Shown here piece by piece: positions 22,285 to 30,863 of a DNA stretch of 64,000 nucleotides. Within the stretch, counting starts at the first letter, position 1. Each line of letters starts with the position of its first letter. This DNA comes from Mesorhizobium metallidurans STM 2683 (GTDB lineage Bacteria > Pseudomonadota > Alphaproteobacteria > Rhizobiales > Rhizobiaceae), in NCBI RefSeq assembly GCF_000350085.1, contig NZ_CAUM01000096.1:37374-101373 (forward strand), read 5' to 3'. The position numbers and the translations under genes were made by a program. A model generated the notes under the pieces. That model saw only the letters and a program-made list of their open reading frames with translations, was not told the origin of the DNA and ran no database searches.

Positions 22285-23343
22285 TCACCCCATCCGACCG
22301 CGCGCTGCCACCGGTAGCGTTTCAAGCACTTTGTCGCCGTCGACCAGATGCACTTCGTTGAACAGATTGGTGACGACGCAGCAATGGTCGGGCACGACCC
22401 GCACGCGCTCGCCGATGCGAAGTTTTGTGTCGCCCGAAAGCGTGACATTGCCATGTTCTTCGCTCAGCCCTGTCACCCTCGCGCCGGGAATACCCAGCAA
22501 CTCGCCTAAATCGGCAAGCCCCAGCGTGTCACTGGATAAGGCCTTGCTGCCGGCGTCGAGGATGGCGCGCGCCGGTGTCGGGTGGCTGACCACGGTCGAC
22601 AGCACCGTCAGCGCGCAATCGTCGAGGCTGCCGACGCCTTTGGCGACCTGATAGCGGTCGAGATAGATGTAGGTACCGGGCCGGTATTCGGTGACGACGC
22701 TGTCCTCGCCCGAGCGCCACATGTCGGGTGTGCCGCCGCTGGAGATGCGCTGGCATTCAAGGCCGGAGGCGGCAAGTGCATCGCGTGCGCCGGCAAGCCA
22801 GGCTTCGGCCTCCGCAGCGCGGCCTGCCGCCGGATAGGTCATCAGCCCGCCGAAGACGAGCCCCTTGGCCTTGGTGATCTCTCTGGCCAGCGCCAACGCC
22901 TCGCCAGGCGACTGCACCCCGCAGCGGCCCATGCCGGTGTCGCATTCCACCAGCACCTGTAATCGGTGCCCGGGATCGGTGAAGGTGGCGGCAAGCCCGT
23001 CGAGTGTCTCCCCGCTGTCCACAGTCACCGACAGCGTGACACGGCCATGCAGCGCCTTGAGACGCTCCAGTTTGGCGCGGCCGAGAATGTTGTAGGGCAG
23101 AAAAATGTCGGTCAGCCCGGCATCGGCCATCACCTCGGCCTCGCCGATCTTCTGGCAGGTAATGCCGACCGCGCCTGCCGCCACCTGCTTCTTGGCCCAA
23201 TAGGGCAGCTTGTGCGTCTTGATGTGCGGCCTGAGCTTCAGTCCGTGGCTGTCGGCATGGGCTTGGGCGCGGACGATGTTGGCTTCGGCGCGGGCGGCGT
23301 CGATCAGGATTGCCGGCGTATCGAGGTCGTCTATGCTGCGCAT
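22285..23343 (-). CDS. D-threonine aldolase / D-serine dehydratase-like PLP enzyme
   Basis: A 352-residue fold-type III PLP enzyme of the alanine racemase N-terminal class. The PLP lysine sits in RPHIKTHK near residue 42 and a C-terminal metal site is suggested by DHCC near residue 320, as in the DSD1/D-threonine aldolase family. These enzymes act on D-beta-hydroxy amino acids. It converges with the sulfotransferase and diverges from the isomerase gene at 23484. The precise substrate cannot be read from sequence. Confidence 0.82.
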   Translation of the reverse strand: MRSIDDLDTPAILIDAARAEANIVRAQAHADSHGLKLRPHIKTHKLPYWAKKQVAAGAVGITCQKIGEAEVMADAGLTDIFLPYNILGRAKLERLKALHGRVTLSVTVDSGETLDGLAATFTDPGHRLQVLVECDTGMGRCGVQSPGEALALAREITKAKGLVFGGLMTYPAAGRAAEAEAWLAGARDALAASGLECQRISSGGTPDMWRSGEDSVVTEYRPGTYIYLDRYQVAKGVGSLDDCALTVLSTVVSHPTPARAILDAGSKALSSDTLGLADLGELLGIPGARVTGLSEEHGNVTLSGDTKLRIGERVRVVPDHCCVVTNLFNEVHLVDGDKVLETLPVAARGRMG

Positions 23344-23483
23344 GGATTGTTACCTTGGGGATTTGCCTGAACTTATGGCCCTGATCGGCCCGGATGTCAT
23401 GAGGCCAGCATGGAGTTTACGTCGACACCGGATCGGTGTTCGGCTATGCGCAGTAGGCGCCGCCTGAAGAAGGGATCACGATC

Positions 23484-24170
23484 ATGAAACGCTCCACCGT
23501 CAACGACATCATCCGCGATGCCGACACTTTCATCCGCTCGTTCGGCTACATCATGCCGCCCTTCGCCTATTGGTCGCCGGAAGAGATGAAGGCGCGCCGG
23601 CAGGATTCGCCGGCCATCTTCTCCTCCCGGCTCGGCTGGGACATCACCGATTACGGCCAGGGCAAGTTCAGCGATCTCGGCCTCTTCCTGTTCACCGTTC
23701 GCAACGGTCGCTACGAGGACATGAAGAAGGGCATGGGTATGCTCTATGCCGAGAAGATCATGATCTCGCGCAAGGATCAGCTGTCGCCGATGCACCGCCA
23801 CAACATCAAGGCCGAGGACATCATCAACCGCGGTGGCGGCAAACTGGTGCTGGAGCTGTTCATGCACGATCGCGATGGCGGCATCGATCCGAAGGCCGAG
23901 GTCTCGGTGCCTGTTGACGGAACCATCCACAGGCTGCCCGCGGGCGGGCTCCTGAAGCTCGACCCGGGCCAGAGCGTCACGCTTCTGCCGGGCGTCTGGC
24001 ATGCCTTCTGGGCCGAGGGCAAGGATGTGCTGATCGGCGAGGTCTCGACCGTCAATGACGATCTCACCGACAATGTCTTTCGCGAACCGATCGGCCGCTT
24101 CGCCGACATCGACGAGGATGTCGCGCCGCTGCACCTGCTTGTGTCCGACTATGAGAAGTGGGTGGGGTAA
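23484..24170 (+). CDS. D-lyxose ketol-isomerase family cupin
   Basis: A 228-residue cupin with metal ligands in MHRHNIKAED (near residue 110) and LPGVWHAFWAE (near residue 170). These match the D-lyxose/D-mannose isomerase family, in which two His, a Glu and a further His bind Mn2+. The expected reaction is D-lyxose to D-xylulose or D-mannose to D-fructose. It is divergent from the D-threonine-aldolase-like gene across 140 bp. No sugar transporter or kinase is adjacent. Confidence 0.8.
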   Translation: MKRSTVNDIIRDADTFIRSFGYIMPPFAYWSPEEMKARRQDSPAIFSSRLGWDITDYGQGKFSDLGLFLFTVRNGRYEDMKKGMGMLYAEKIMISRKDQLSPMHRHNIKAEDIINRGGGKLVLELFMHDRDGGIDPKAEVSVPVDGTIHRLPAGGLLKLDPGQSVTLLPGVWHAFWAEGKDVLIGEVSTVNDDLTDNVFREPIGRFADIDEDVAPLHLLVSDYEKWVG

Positions 24171-24184
24171 AGGCACCGCTTGAG

Positions 24185-24207
24185 AGACTGGCCGATGGCC
24201 AGTCTTC
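24185..24207 (+). terminator. Hairpin after the isomerase gene
   Basis: AGACTGGCC-GAT-GGCCAGTCT is a perfect 9-bp stem with a 3-base loop, 15 bp after the stop at 24170, followed by only two T residues. A probable terminator, perhaps acting in both directions towards the leftward locus. Confidence 0.55.
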
Positions 24208-24377
24208 CCAGTTCAGTTGCTGATGAAACGTCCAGATACTGATCGTGCTGTCGCTGTGCACTCGTGCTGTGCAGTGAAAATACGATATCCACCGCCGCTG
24301 CAGCCTGAATTGCGCGCTCAATTCTGGATTCTTTAGTTCGGCTAATTTTGACCTGCATCGCCTCCGGCCGCTCCAGC

Positions 24378-24539
24378 CTAACGGTCGTGCTTGTCGGCCC
24401 TGCGAGTGCCCAGCAGCAGCTTTCGCTCGATATGCGCTCGCAACTTGCCGTAATAGGCCGTCAGGAACGGGCGGACATCATGGTACCAGCGTCGACGAAC
24501 TGGCAGAAATCTTTCCCTGAAAGTTCGCGCCGCCTTCAC
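24378..24539 (-). CDS. Small basic protein, 53 residues
   Basis: A short leftward frame starts with GTG overlapping the aminotransferase stop as GTGA and ends at TAG. The product is strongly basic: RRRWYHDVRPFLTAYYGKL is followed by HIERKLLLGTRRADKHDR. The stop-start overlap matches the coupling seen at every other junction of this leftward operon, which favours a real gene. No family is recognised and there is no signal peptide or membrane segment. It could be a degraded tail of a longer gene. Confidence 0.45.
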   Translation of the reverse strand: MKAARTFRERFLPVRRRWYHDVRPFLTAYYGKLRAHIERKLLLGTRRADKHDR

Positions 24540-25852
24540 CACATCATGAACGAGGCGACGTCCGCGTCGGAAACCTTGCCGGCGCTGACATCGGCCATCG
24601 CCTGATCGACGATGGCAACGCCCTCGGTCACCTCATCTTCGGTCAGCGTCAGCGGCGGCATGAATTCGAGCACATTGGCCTTCAGGCCGACATAGGTGAA
24701 GGCCGCGCCCAACTCGTAGCCGCGATAGATGATCTTGGCCGTCGTCGTCGCCGCCACCGGCTCGCGCGTCGAGCGGTCCTTGACCAGGTCGACGCCGATG
24801 GCAAGGCCGCGGCCGCGCACGTCGCCAATGATCTCATGTTTTGCACCTAGCGCCCTGAGCCCGTCTGAGAACAGCGCGCCAATGCGCGCCGAGCGTTCGA
24901 CCAGGCCTTCTTCCTCGATCGCCTTAAGCACCGCATTGCCGGCGGAGGTCGCCACCGGGTTGCCGGCGGTCGTCTGCAGCGCGAAAGCCGGCGCGTGGTC
25001 CATGATCTCCTTCGGGCCGACAACGACCGACAGCGGCAGGCCGCCGCCGATGCCCTTGCCGAAGACGAAGAGGTCCGGGGTCAAGCCTTCATGCTGGAAG
25101 CAATGCATCATGCCGGTGCGCGCCAGCCCGACCTTGACCTCGTCGACCACGATCCTGATGCCATGCTTGCGGCAACGCTCCTGCAACGCCCTGAGGAAAC
25201 CCGGCGGCGGTACGATGAGCCCGCCATCCGACATCAGCGGCTCGATGAACACGGCAGCCACCTGATGCGGCGGGCAGGTGGTCTCGAACTGGTAGTCGAG
25301 CAGGGCAAGAACGGCCTCGGCGCTGAACTGCGGCCGGTACGGATCGGGGTAGGGCAGCAACAGCACCCCTGGCCTGGGCAACGTGTGGGTCATGGCGGTA
25401 TGGCCGCTGATGCCCATAGAGCCGGAAAGATTGCCGTGATAGGAGCCGATGAAAGAGATGAAACGCGAGCGGCCGGTGGCGGCCAGCAGCACACGCACGG
25501 CGCAGTCATTGGCGTCCGAGCCGGAATGGCCGAACCAGACGCGGCGCTCACCATTGCCGGGCGTGATAGCCAGCAGCCGCTCGGCCAGCGAGACGGCCGG
25601 CTCGTTCGGGTAAAGCAAGAGGCTGGCGCCCGCCATGTCGCGGATCGAGGCTTCGACCGCCTCGACGACGGCCGGATGGCCGTAGCCGAGGATGGCCGGA
25701 CCGGCCGAGCCGGACAAATCGAGCAGCGAGCGTCCGCCTTCCTCGATCAGCCGGTTGCCCTTGCCGCCGATGAGGCTGAGCGGCGAGAAGCGCAGCTTGC
25801 CGATTTGAGCGATGGTCGCTGCGTCGCGCTCGCGCAGGCTGAGATTGCTCAT
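24536..25852 (-). CDS. Class III (omega) aminotransferase
   Basis: A 438-residue PLP enzyme of fold type I. The GHSGSDAND segment near residue 110 binds the cofactor phosphate, VVDEVKVGLARTG contains the PLP-ring Asp, and FGKGIGGGLP carries the Schiff-base Lys. Such enzymes move amino groups from omega-amino acids, amines or 4-aminobutyrate-like donors to an oxoacid. The ATG at 25852 overlaps the upstream gene's stop (ATGA) and is preferred over a start 18 codons earlier. It is probably part of the catabolic route set up by its neighbours. Confidence 0.88.
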   Translation of the reverse strand: MSNLSLRERDAATIAQIGKLRFSPLSLIGGKGNRLIEEGGRSLLDLSGSAGPAILGYGHPAVVEAVEASIRDMAGASLLLYPNEPAVSLAERLLAITPGNGERRVWFGHSGSDANDCAVRVLLAATGRSRFISFIGSYHGNLSGSMGISGHTAMTHTLPRPGVLLLPYPDPYRPQFSAEAVLALLDYQFETTCPPHQVAAVFIEPLMSDGGLIVPPPGFLRALQERCRKHGIRIVVDEVKVGLARTGMMHCFQHEGLTPDLFVFGKGIGGGLPLSVVVGPKEIMDHAPAFALQTTAGNPVATSAGNAVLKAIEEEGLVERSARIGALFSDGLRALGAKHEIIGDVRGRGLAIGVDLVKDRSTREPVAATTTAKIIYRGYELGAAFTYVGLKANVLEFMPPLTLTEDEVTEGVAIVDQAMADVSAGKVSDADVASFMMW

Positions 25853-26634
25853 GAAGCCTTTCCCCTTTGCTGCGCGGGCAAGGCGGCAGCCAGGCGGTCC
25901 ACCCATGACTCTATGCCGGAACGGCTCGCCAACAGGTCCTGCCGGATCTCGATGAGCACGGCCGGGATGCCGCGATCGTCGCCATGGATGGGCACGGCGT
26001 AGTCGGCGTCGCGGCTGATCACGTAGGGCACGTTTGCCGCGACGTTGAGCGTGCCGTCGCGGCGCAGTCCGGCAAGGATCGTTTCGCCGAAATCGCCGGC
26101 GCGGTCGTAAAGCACGCCGGCATGCCAGGGCCGGGCAACCCCGAGGAAGACCGGCGTGAAGGAGTGGATTGTCGCGATCAGTGTCGGCCTGCCGTCCTTC
26201 GTGCGACGGTCGAGATGTGCGGCCACCCGATCATGAAACGGGGTGAACATGATTGCAGCGCGCCGTTCGCGCTCGACCTCGTCAAGCCCGACATTACCAG
26301 GAATCTCGGTGTCTTCGGACAGCACCGGGATGCTGCCGCTGGTCCCGAGCGGCCGGTTGAGGTCGATCAGCAGCCTCGAATAACCACTGAGGAGGGCCGG
26401 CGCGTCCAGCCGCGCCGACAGCAGCCGTGTCACCTCGGCGGCGCCGATATCCCAGGCGATATGGCGCTGCAGATCGCTGGCATCGAGACCGAGCTGGCGA
26501 TATTCGGCAGGCATGTGGTTCGATGCGTGCTCACACAGGAGCACGATGTCGGAGCCCCCGCCTTCGTTGAGGATCTGGACAGCCGCCGGCCAGTCTCTTT
26601 CAGGCTGGATGCTCTTTCCGAGCTGCGCAACCAT
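25849..26634 (-). CDS. N-formylglutamate amidohydrolase-like protein
   Basis: A 261-residue member of the same family as HutG but diverged from it: LLCEHASNHMP near residue 33, SRLLIDLNRP, ATIHSFTPVF and GIPAVLIEIRQDLL. The ATG at 26634 shares a base with the stop of the glutamine-synthetase-like gene (TGATG). Given the separate hutG, this copy probably hydrolyses another N-acyl or N-formyl amino acid made in this pathway. The substrate is inference only. Confidence 0.82.
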   Translation of the reverse strand: MVAQLGKSIQPERDWPAAVQILNEGGGSDIVLLCEHASNHMPAEYRQLGLDASDLQRHIAWDIGAAEVTRLLSARLDAPALLSGYSRLLIDLNRPLGTSGSIPVLSEDTEIPGNVGLDEVERERRAAIMFTPFHDRVAAHLDRRTKDGRPTLIATIHSFTPVFLGVARPWHAGVLYDRAGDFGETILAGLRRDGTLNVAANVPYVISRDADYAVPIHGDDRGIPAVLIEIRQDLLASRSGIESWVDRLAAALPAQQRGKAS

Positions 26635-27956
26635 CAATAGAGCGTCCGGTAGAGATCGCAGACAGCCACGGGATCGAGGCCTGCAAGACGCTCGCTCTCA
26701 TGCCGCTTGAGGCCGACGAAGGTCTCGACGAAGACAGGCGCGAACCAACCGGTGACGGTGCTGTCGGCGGTGAGCGCATCGAGCGCCGCCGGCAGCGTTT
26801 CCGGCAATCGCACGAGGCCGAGCCTGGCGCGCTCCGCCTCGCTCATCAGCGTCGGATCGCCGGTCACCAGCGGTGGTGTCGGCAGCTTGGCCTTCAGCCC
26901 CTCCAGTCCCGCGCGCACGATGGCCGCCAGCGACAGATAGGGATTGCCGGTGGCGTCGGCCGCCCGATACTCGATGTTGTACTGTCGCGCCGGATCGCGC
27001 CCGCCGATCGTCACTGTCGGGCAGATGCGCAGGGACGCCTCGCGGTCGCGATCGGCCAGCCAGGTGTAGGATGAGCTCCAGCTATGCGGTCTCAGCCGGT
27101 AGTAGGACGACACGCTCGACGCCGTCATGGCGGTGATCCCGGGCAGATGCCGCAGCACGCCGGCACAGAAGGCGCCGGCCCGGCTGGACAGGCCGCCCGG
27201 GCCTGAGGGATCGTAGGTCGCTGGCTTGCCGGCCTCGTCGACGAAGCTGAAATGAATGTGGACGCCGTTGCCGACCGCATCAGGAGCGGCCTTTGGCGTG
27301 AAGCTGGCGCGCCAGCCGGCGGTGCGCGCCACTTCGCGCGTGATCTCGCGGATGGCAACCGCACGGTCGGCGGCGGTCAGCGCATCCGCCGGCTCGTGCG
27401 TCACCTCGAACTGCTCATTGCCGAATTCGGCGATCACCACTTCGGGCGCGACGCCCGCTTCCTCCAGCGCCGCCATCAGATTGGGCGCGAACGGGTCGGC
27501 GCGGCGCAGCGCGGCGAACGACATCGAGTGGCCCGGCGCGAAGCCGGCGTCGGCAATGTGGAATTCATGCTCGAAGGCGGCGATGACCGAAAGCCCGGTC
27601 GCGGCCTTCAGCTCGGCCAGCGCGTCGATCAGCATGGTGCGTGTGCAGCCGACCCACGGGCTGCCGTCGAGCTCGACGATGTTGCCTGCGACCATGTCGA
27701 AGGGTGTCGGCGATCCCGTCAGCGTCGTGCGAAAGCGCGCATTGAGATCGGGCACCAGCCGCACGTCGCCGGACGAGCCCCATGGATTGGGATCGACGAT
27801 GGAGTTGAACGGCGTCAGCGACAGATTGGCCTGCAGCCAGCCGACGCCGGTGGCGGCGATCTTCTGCAGCTTGCTTTCGACCACCGAGCGGCCGCGCGTG
27901 ATGGCGGAAAGATCGGTGGTGACGACGGCAACGAGCGGTTCGACGGTCGATGTCAT
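26634..27956 (-). CDS. Glutamine synthetase-like gamma-glutamyl ligase
   Basis: A 440-residue glutamine synthetase family enzyme. Catalytic-domain marks are AAFEHEFHI (metal-binding acids) near residue 140, GNGVHIHFSF, and EYRAADATGNPYLSLAAI near residue 345. It is not the housekeeping GlnA: it lacks the adenylylation-type C-terminus and has the shorter form typical of gamma-glutamylpolyamine or related ligases. A role in activating an amine with glutamate is plausible next to an aminotransferase and amidohydrolases. The start overlaps the isochorismatase stop as ATGA. Confidence 0.85.
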   Translation of the reverse strand: MTSTVEPLVAVVTTDLSAITRGRSVVESKLQKIAATGVGWLQANLSLTPFNSIVDPNPWGSSGDVRLVPDLNARFRTTLTGSPTPFDMVAGNIVELDGSPWVGCTRTMLIDALAELKAATGLSVIAAFEHEFHIADAGFAPGHSMSFAALRRADPFAPNLMAALEEAGVAPEVVIAEFGNEQFEVTHEPADALTAADRAVAIREITREVARTAGWRASFTPKAAPDAVGNGVHIHFSFVDEAGKPATYDPSGPGGLSSRAGAFCAGVLRHLPGITAMTASSVSSYYRLRPHSWSSSYTWLADRDREASLRICPTVTIGGRDPARQYNIEYRAADATGNPYLSLAAIVRAGLEGLKAKLPTPPLVTGDPTLMSEAERARLGLVRLPETLPAALDALTADSTVTGWFAPVFVETFVGLKRHESERLAGLDPVAVCDLYRTLY

Positions 27957-28600
27957 GCAGCTTTTCCCAAGGCTTTGAAGCGGGCGACGACCGTGTCGGT
28001 GTCGGTGACCCAGCAGTATCCGCCGAACGCCTTGAGTGCGATGTCGTGGCGTTCCTGCGTCGCCGCGGCACAAGCATCCGACACGCAGGTGACGAGGTAG
28101 CCGCGGTCGGCGCCGTCGCGCACCGTCATGTCGACGCACTGATCGGTCATGATGCCGACCACGACGAGGTAGCGCACGCCGAGATTCTTCAGGACGTAGT
28201 CGACATTGGTCGAATTGAAGATGCCGGACGACGTCTTCGGCAGCATGATCTCGTCGCCGACCGGCGCCAGCGACGGCACCGGCAGGCCTTCCGGCAGGCT
28301 GGGCGCGATATGGATCGGCGTCAGCTTGTGGTCGAGCGAGCGGTCGCGGCCGTCTTCCGTCAGGCTCTGGATGATGGTGTGGATGACCTCGACGCCGTTG
28401 GCGCGGGCTGCCGCCAAAAGGCGCTCCTGGTTGGGGATCGTCTGCGACGATGTCTGCCTGTAGAAATAATGCTCGGGGCCGCGTTCGGGGTGCCCCGGGT
28501 CGGCGCCAGGCTCCAGCCAGACGCGCTGCATATCGACCACAAGCAGCGCGGTTTCGCCGGCGCGGAAGGGCTCGTTTCGTTTGGGCAGCGGCTGGCTCAT
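27953..28600 (-). CDS. Isochorismatase-family amidohydrolase
   Basis: A 215-residue cysteine hydrolase with the full triad: Asp in LLVVDMQRVW (about residue 23), Lys in LPKTSSGIF and nucleophile Cys in IMTDQCVDMTVRDGADRG. Members cleave small amides, such as ureidoacrylate, biuret and N-carbamoyl compounds. It is coupled to the regulator upstream and the ligase downstream by 4-base overlaps. The exact amide is unknown; true isochorismatase activity is unlikely because no siderophore genes are near. Confidence 0.85.
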   Translation of the reverse strand: MSQPLPKRNEPFRAGETALLVVDMQRVWLEPGADPGHPERGPEHYFYRQTSSQTIPNQERLLAAARANGVEVIHTIIQSLTEDGRDRSLDHKLTPIHIAPSLPEGLPVPSLAPVGDEIMLPKTSSGIFNSTNVDYVLKNLGVRYLVVVGIMTDQCVDMTVRDGADRGYLVTCVSDACAAATQERHDIALKAFGGYCWVTDTDTVVARFKALGKAA

Positions 28601-29544
28601 GCTTTCTGGTCCTGGTTTGCTGATTTGGCCTGGGTTGACTTGGCTTGGGTTGTTTTGGGCCCGGGCGTGCTGCGGGCCCCATTTTCTTCTGCGCTGTCGA
28701 GGGTCACGGCATTGGCGTGGCGTATCTCCTCCAGCCGCTCGATGCGTTCGTGCGCGGCCTCGCTCAGCGTCGAGATGATGTGGGCGACCAGCGCCTCCAT
28801 CTGCGCGATCGCCGGCGCCAATGTGTCATAGGGGGAGGCGACTTCGAGCGGGCTGACGATGGTGACCTCGGCGAGATCGGCGATGGGCGACAGCCATTGG
28901 TCGGTGAACAGCACGATATGGACATCGCGCGCCGCTGCCTGCCTGGCGTATTCGATGACGTCGAACTGATAGCGGCGGTAGTCGAAGACGACCAGCACGT
29001 CACGGCGGCCGAGATCGGCCAGCGTATCGAAGGCCTGTGCCGAGAGCGTGCCGATGTCGCGCACGCCCGGCCTGAACTGCAGCAGGTAACCGGCAAACAT
29101 GCTGGCGACATGGCGACTGAAGCGGCCGCCGAGCAGGGCAACTTCGCCCTTCGTCTCCATAAGCAGGCGGGCGGCGCGGTCGTAGCTCTGCAACGGCGTC
29201 AGGCTGACCGATTTCGCGAGAGCCTCGCCGACCGAGCCAAGATAGGCGAGGATCGCGCTGTCTTCCGCGCCTGATGGCCGCTTGGCCTCCATCATCAGCA
29301 GCGGCGAGTGCAGCCTTGCCTCGACCTCGGCCAGCAGCTTGGCCTGGAAATCCGGGAAGCCTTCATAGCCGAGTTTCACCACCAGCCTGACCACGGTCGG
29401 GTCGCTGACGCCGGCGCGCCGCGCCAGCGCCGAGGCGGTGCCGAGGCCGGATGTCGGATAGTCGGTCAGAAGCAGCCGGACGATTTTTTCCTCCGACGGC
29501 GTCAGCGCCAGGTCCTGTCGCATCAGAACATCGCGTATCGCCAT
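28597..29544 (-). CDS. MurR/RpiR-family transcriptional regulator
   Basis: A 315-residue regulator with an N-terminal helix-turn-helix (about residues 15-75; LARRAGVSDPTVVRLVVKLGYEG is the recognition area) and a C-terminal SIS domain (about 125-265) that in this family senses phosphosugars or related ligands. It ends in a low-complexity tail with a TQAKSTQAKSANQ repeat. It is the first gene of the leftward operon and diverges from the FAD oxidoreductase, placing it to control both arms. Confidence 0.88.
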   Translation of the reverse strand: MAIRDVLMRQDLALTPSEEKIVRLLLTDYPTSGLGTASALARRAGVSDPTVVRLVVKLGYEGFPDFQAKLLAEVEARLHSPLLMMEAKRPSGAEDSAILAYLGSVGEALAKSVSLTPLQSYDRAARLLMETKGEVALLGGRFSRHVASMFAGYLLQFRPGVRDIGTLSAQAFDTLADLGRRDVLVVFDYRRYQFDVIEYARQAAARDVHIVLFTDQWLSPIADLAEVTIVSPLEVASPYDTLAPAIAQMEALVAHIISTLSEAAHERIERLEEIRHANAVTLDSAEENGARSTPGPKTTQAKSTQAKSANQDQKA

Positions 29545-29633
29545 TGGCCTCCCCGAAATCCGTGTTGGGCTCTCTGCCTCGTTGTGTTGAGTTTATTACA
29601 GGGATTTTGATTTCGGTCAACAATGAAGAGAGA

Positions 29634-29670
29634 TTGACATATTCGAACGACTGGTCTTAGCTTGTTCGAA
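29634..29670 (+). promoter_or_regulatory. Promoter with overlapping palindrome upstream of the FAD oxidoreductase
   Basis: TTGACA at 29634-29639 is followed after 17 bp by a weak -10 (TTAGCT at 29657). TTCGAAC at 29642-29648 and GTTCGAA at 29664-29670 form a perfect 7-bp inverted repeat with a 15-bp spacer across the promoter. It is the obvious candidate operator for the divergent RpiR regulator. The sequence elements are seen; the regulator link is inferred. Confidence 0.5.
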
Positions 29671-29696
29671 AGTAGCCAAGACTGTGGGGAACAGCC

Positions 29697-30863
29697 ATGC
29701 GGAACGGAAGCGACGTCATCGTCGTTGGCGCCGGTATAGTGGGATCGAGCGCCGCCTATCATCTGGCCGCGGCCGGTGTGACGGTGACGCTTGTCGAACA
29801 GACCCATCCCGCCGGCGGGCCGTCCGGCAAGTCCTCGGCGCTGCTGCACGCCTTCTACCTGATGCCGGAACTGTCGCAGCTCGCCATCCGTGGCCGCGAG
29901 ATCCTGGTGTCGCTGCCGGAGATCGCGGGCGAGGGCTCCTTCGTCACCGAAGTCGGCATGATGTGGGTCTGCGGCAAGGACAATGAGGCGAGCTGGAAGG
30001 CTGCCGCCGAACGCATTCGCGGCGAGGGGGCACTGATCGAGACGCTGTCGCCGCAAGCCTTCGCCGATGCAGCACCGGGCTTTGCGCTCGACAATGTCTC
30101 GCTGGCGCTGTGGGAGCCTGAATATGGCTATGCCGATGCCTTCGGCGCCACCAACGCGATTGCTCGCGCCGCCAGGTCACGCGGCGCGAAGATCATGCAG
30201 AACACGCTCGTCGAACGCTTGGTTAAGGAGGGCGACCGCGTCACCGGCGTCGCGCTCGCCGATGGGACCGTGCTGGAAGCCGACGCCGTGGTGCTCGCTG
30301 CCGGGCCATGGACGCGCCGCCTGCTGGCGACGGTTGGGCTCGATCTGCCGCTGCATGTCGAGCGCCATCCTATGGCGGTGCTCGACGCCGCCGGCAAGGC
30401 GCGAGAGGTCATGCCCTTCGCCTGGTGCGACGACATCTCCTGCAACTATGCGCGGCCCGACAATGACGGCGTCATCCTGGCCGGCACCTGGGCCGGCGGC
30501 GGCACCGGCTTGCGCCATGAGCATGCGGGCCGTCCGCGTCTCGTCGACAATCCCGACGACTACATGGAAGGCGCCGAGGAAGCGGAATCGGTCGAGATCC
30601 TGGAGAGCTTCGCAGCACGCGTCCCGGCGATGGCCGATCTCGGCATCCGCCCCGGCTATGCCGGGCTCTACGACATGAGCCCCGACGACCTGCCGGTCAT
30701 CGGCGCCATGCCAGGCGTCGACGGACTGTTCGTTTCGGCCGGTTCCTCCGGCCATGGCTTCAAGACCGGGCCGGCGGTCGGCGAGGCGATTGCAAGACTG
30801 GCCACCGAAGGCGCCCAGCCTATCCTGGCGCCGTTCTCGCCCAGCCGCTTCAAGGCTGCGTGA
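29697..30863 (+). CDS. FAD-dependent amino acid oxidoreductase (DadA/glycine oxidase type)
   Basis: A 388-residue DAO-superfamily enzyme. The N-terminal dinucleotide fold has VIVVGAGIVGSSAAYHLAAAG, and the C-terminal FAD contact is GYAGLYDMSPDDLPVIGAMP followed by SAGSSGHGFKTGPAVGE. Such enzymes oxidise amino or N-methyl amino acids, for example D-amino acids, sarcosine, hydroxyproline or opines. It is followed with a TGATG overlap by the ABC transporter, which suggests that its substrate or a precursor is imported by it. Confidence 0.86.
   Translation: MRNGSDVIVVGAGIVGSSAAYHLAAAGVTVTLVEQTHPAGGPSGKSSALLHAFYLMPELSQLAIRGREILVSLPEIAGEGSFVTEVGMMWVCGKDNEASWKAAAERIRGEGALIETLSPQAFADAAPGFALDNVSLALWEPEYGYADAFGATNAIARAARSRGAKIMQNTLVERLVKEGDRVTGVALADGTVLEADAVVLAAGPWTRRLLATVGLDLPLHVERHPMAVLDAAGKAREVMPFAWCDDISCNYARPDNDGVILAGTWAGGGTGLRHEHAGRPRLVDNPDDYMEGAEEAESVEILESFAARVPAMADLGIRPGYAGLYDMSPDDLPVIGAMPGVDGLFVSAGSSGHGFKTGPAVGEAIARLATEGAQPILAPFSPSRFKAA

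Noticed and set aside
26634..28682. Reading the glutamine-synthetase-like gene as a 682-residue protein beginning at 28682.
   Set aside because: The N-terminal 240 residues are an out-of-frame shadow of the isochorismatase gene; the ATG at 27956 overlaps the isochorismatase stop and begins the homology.
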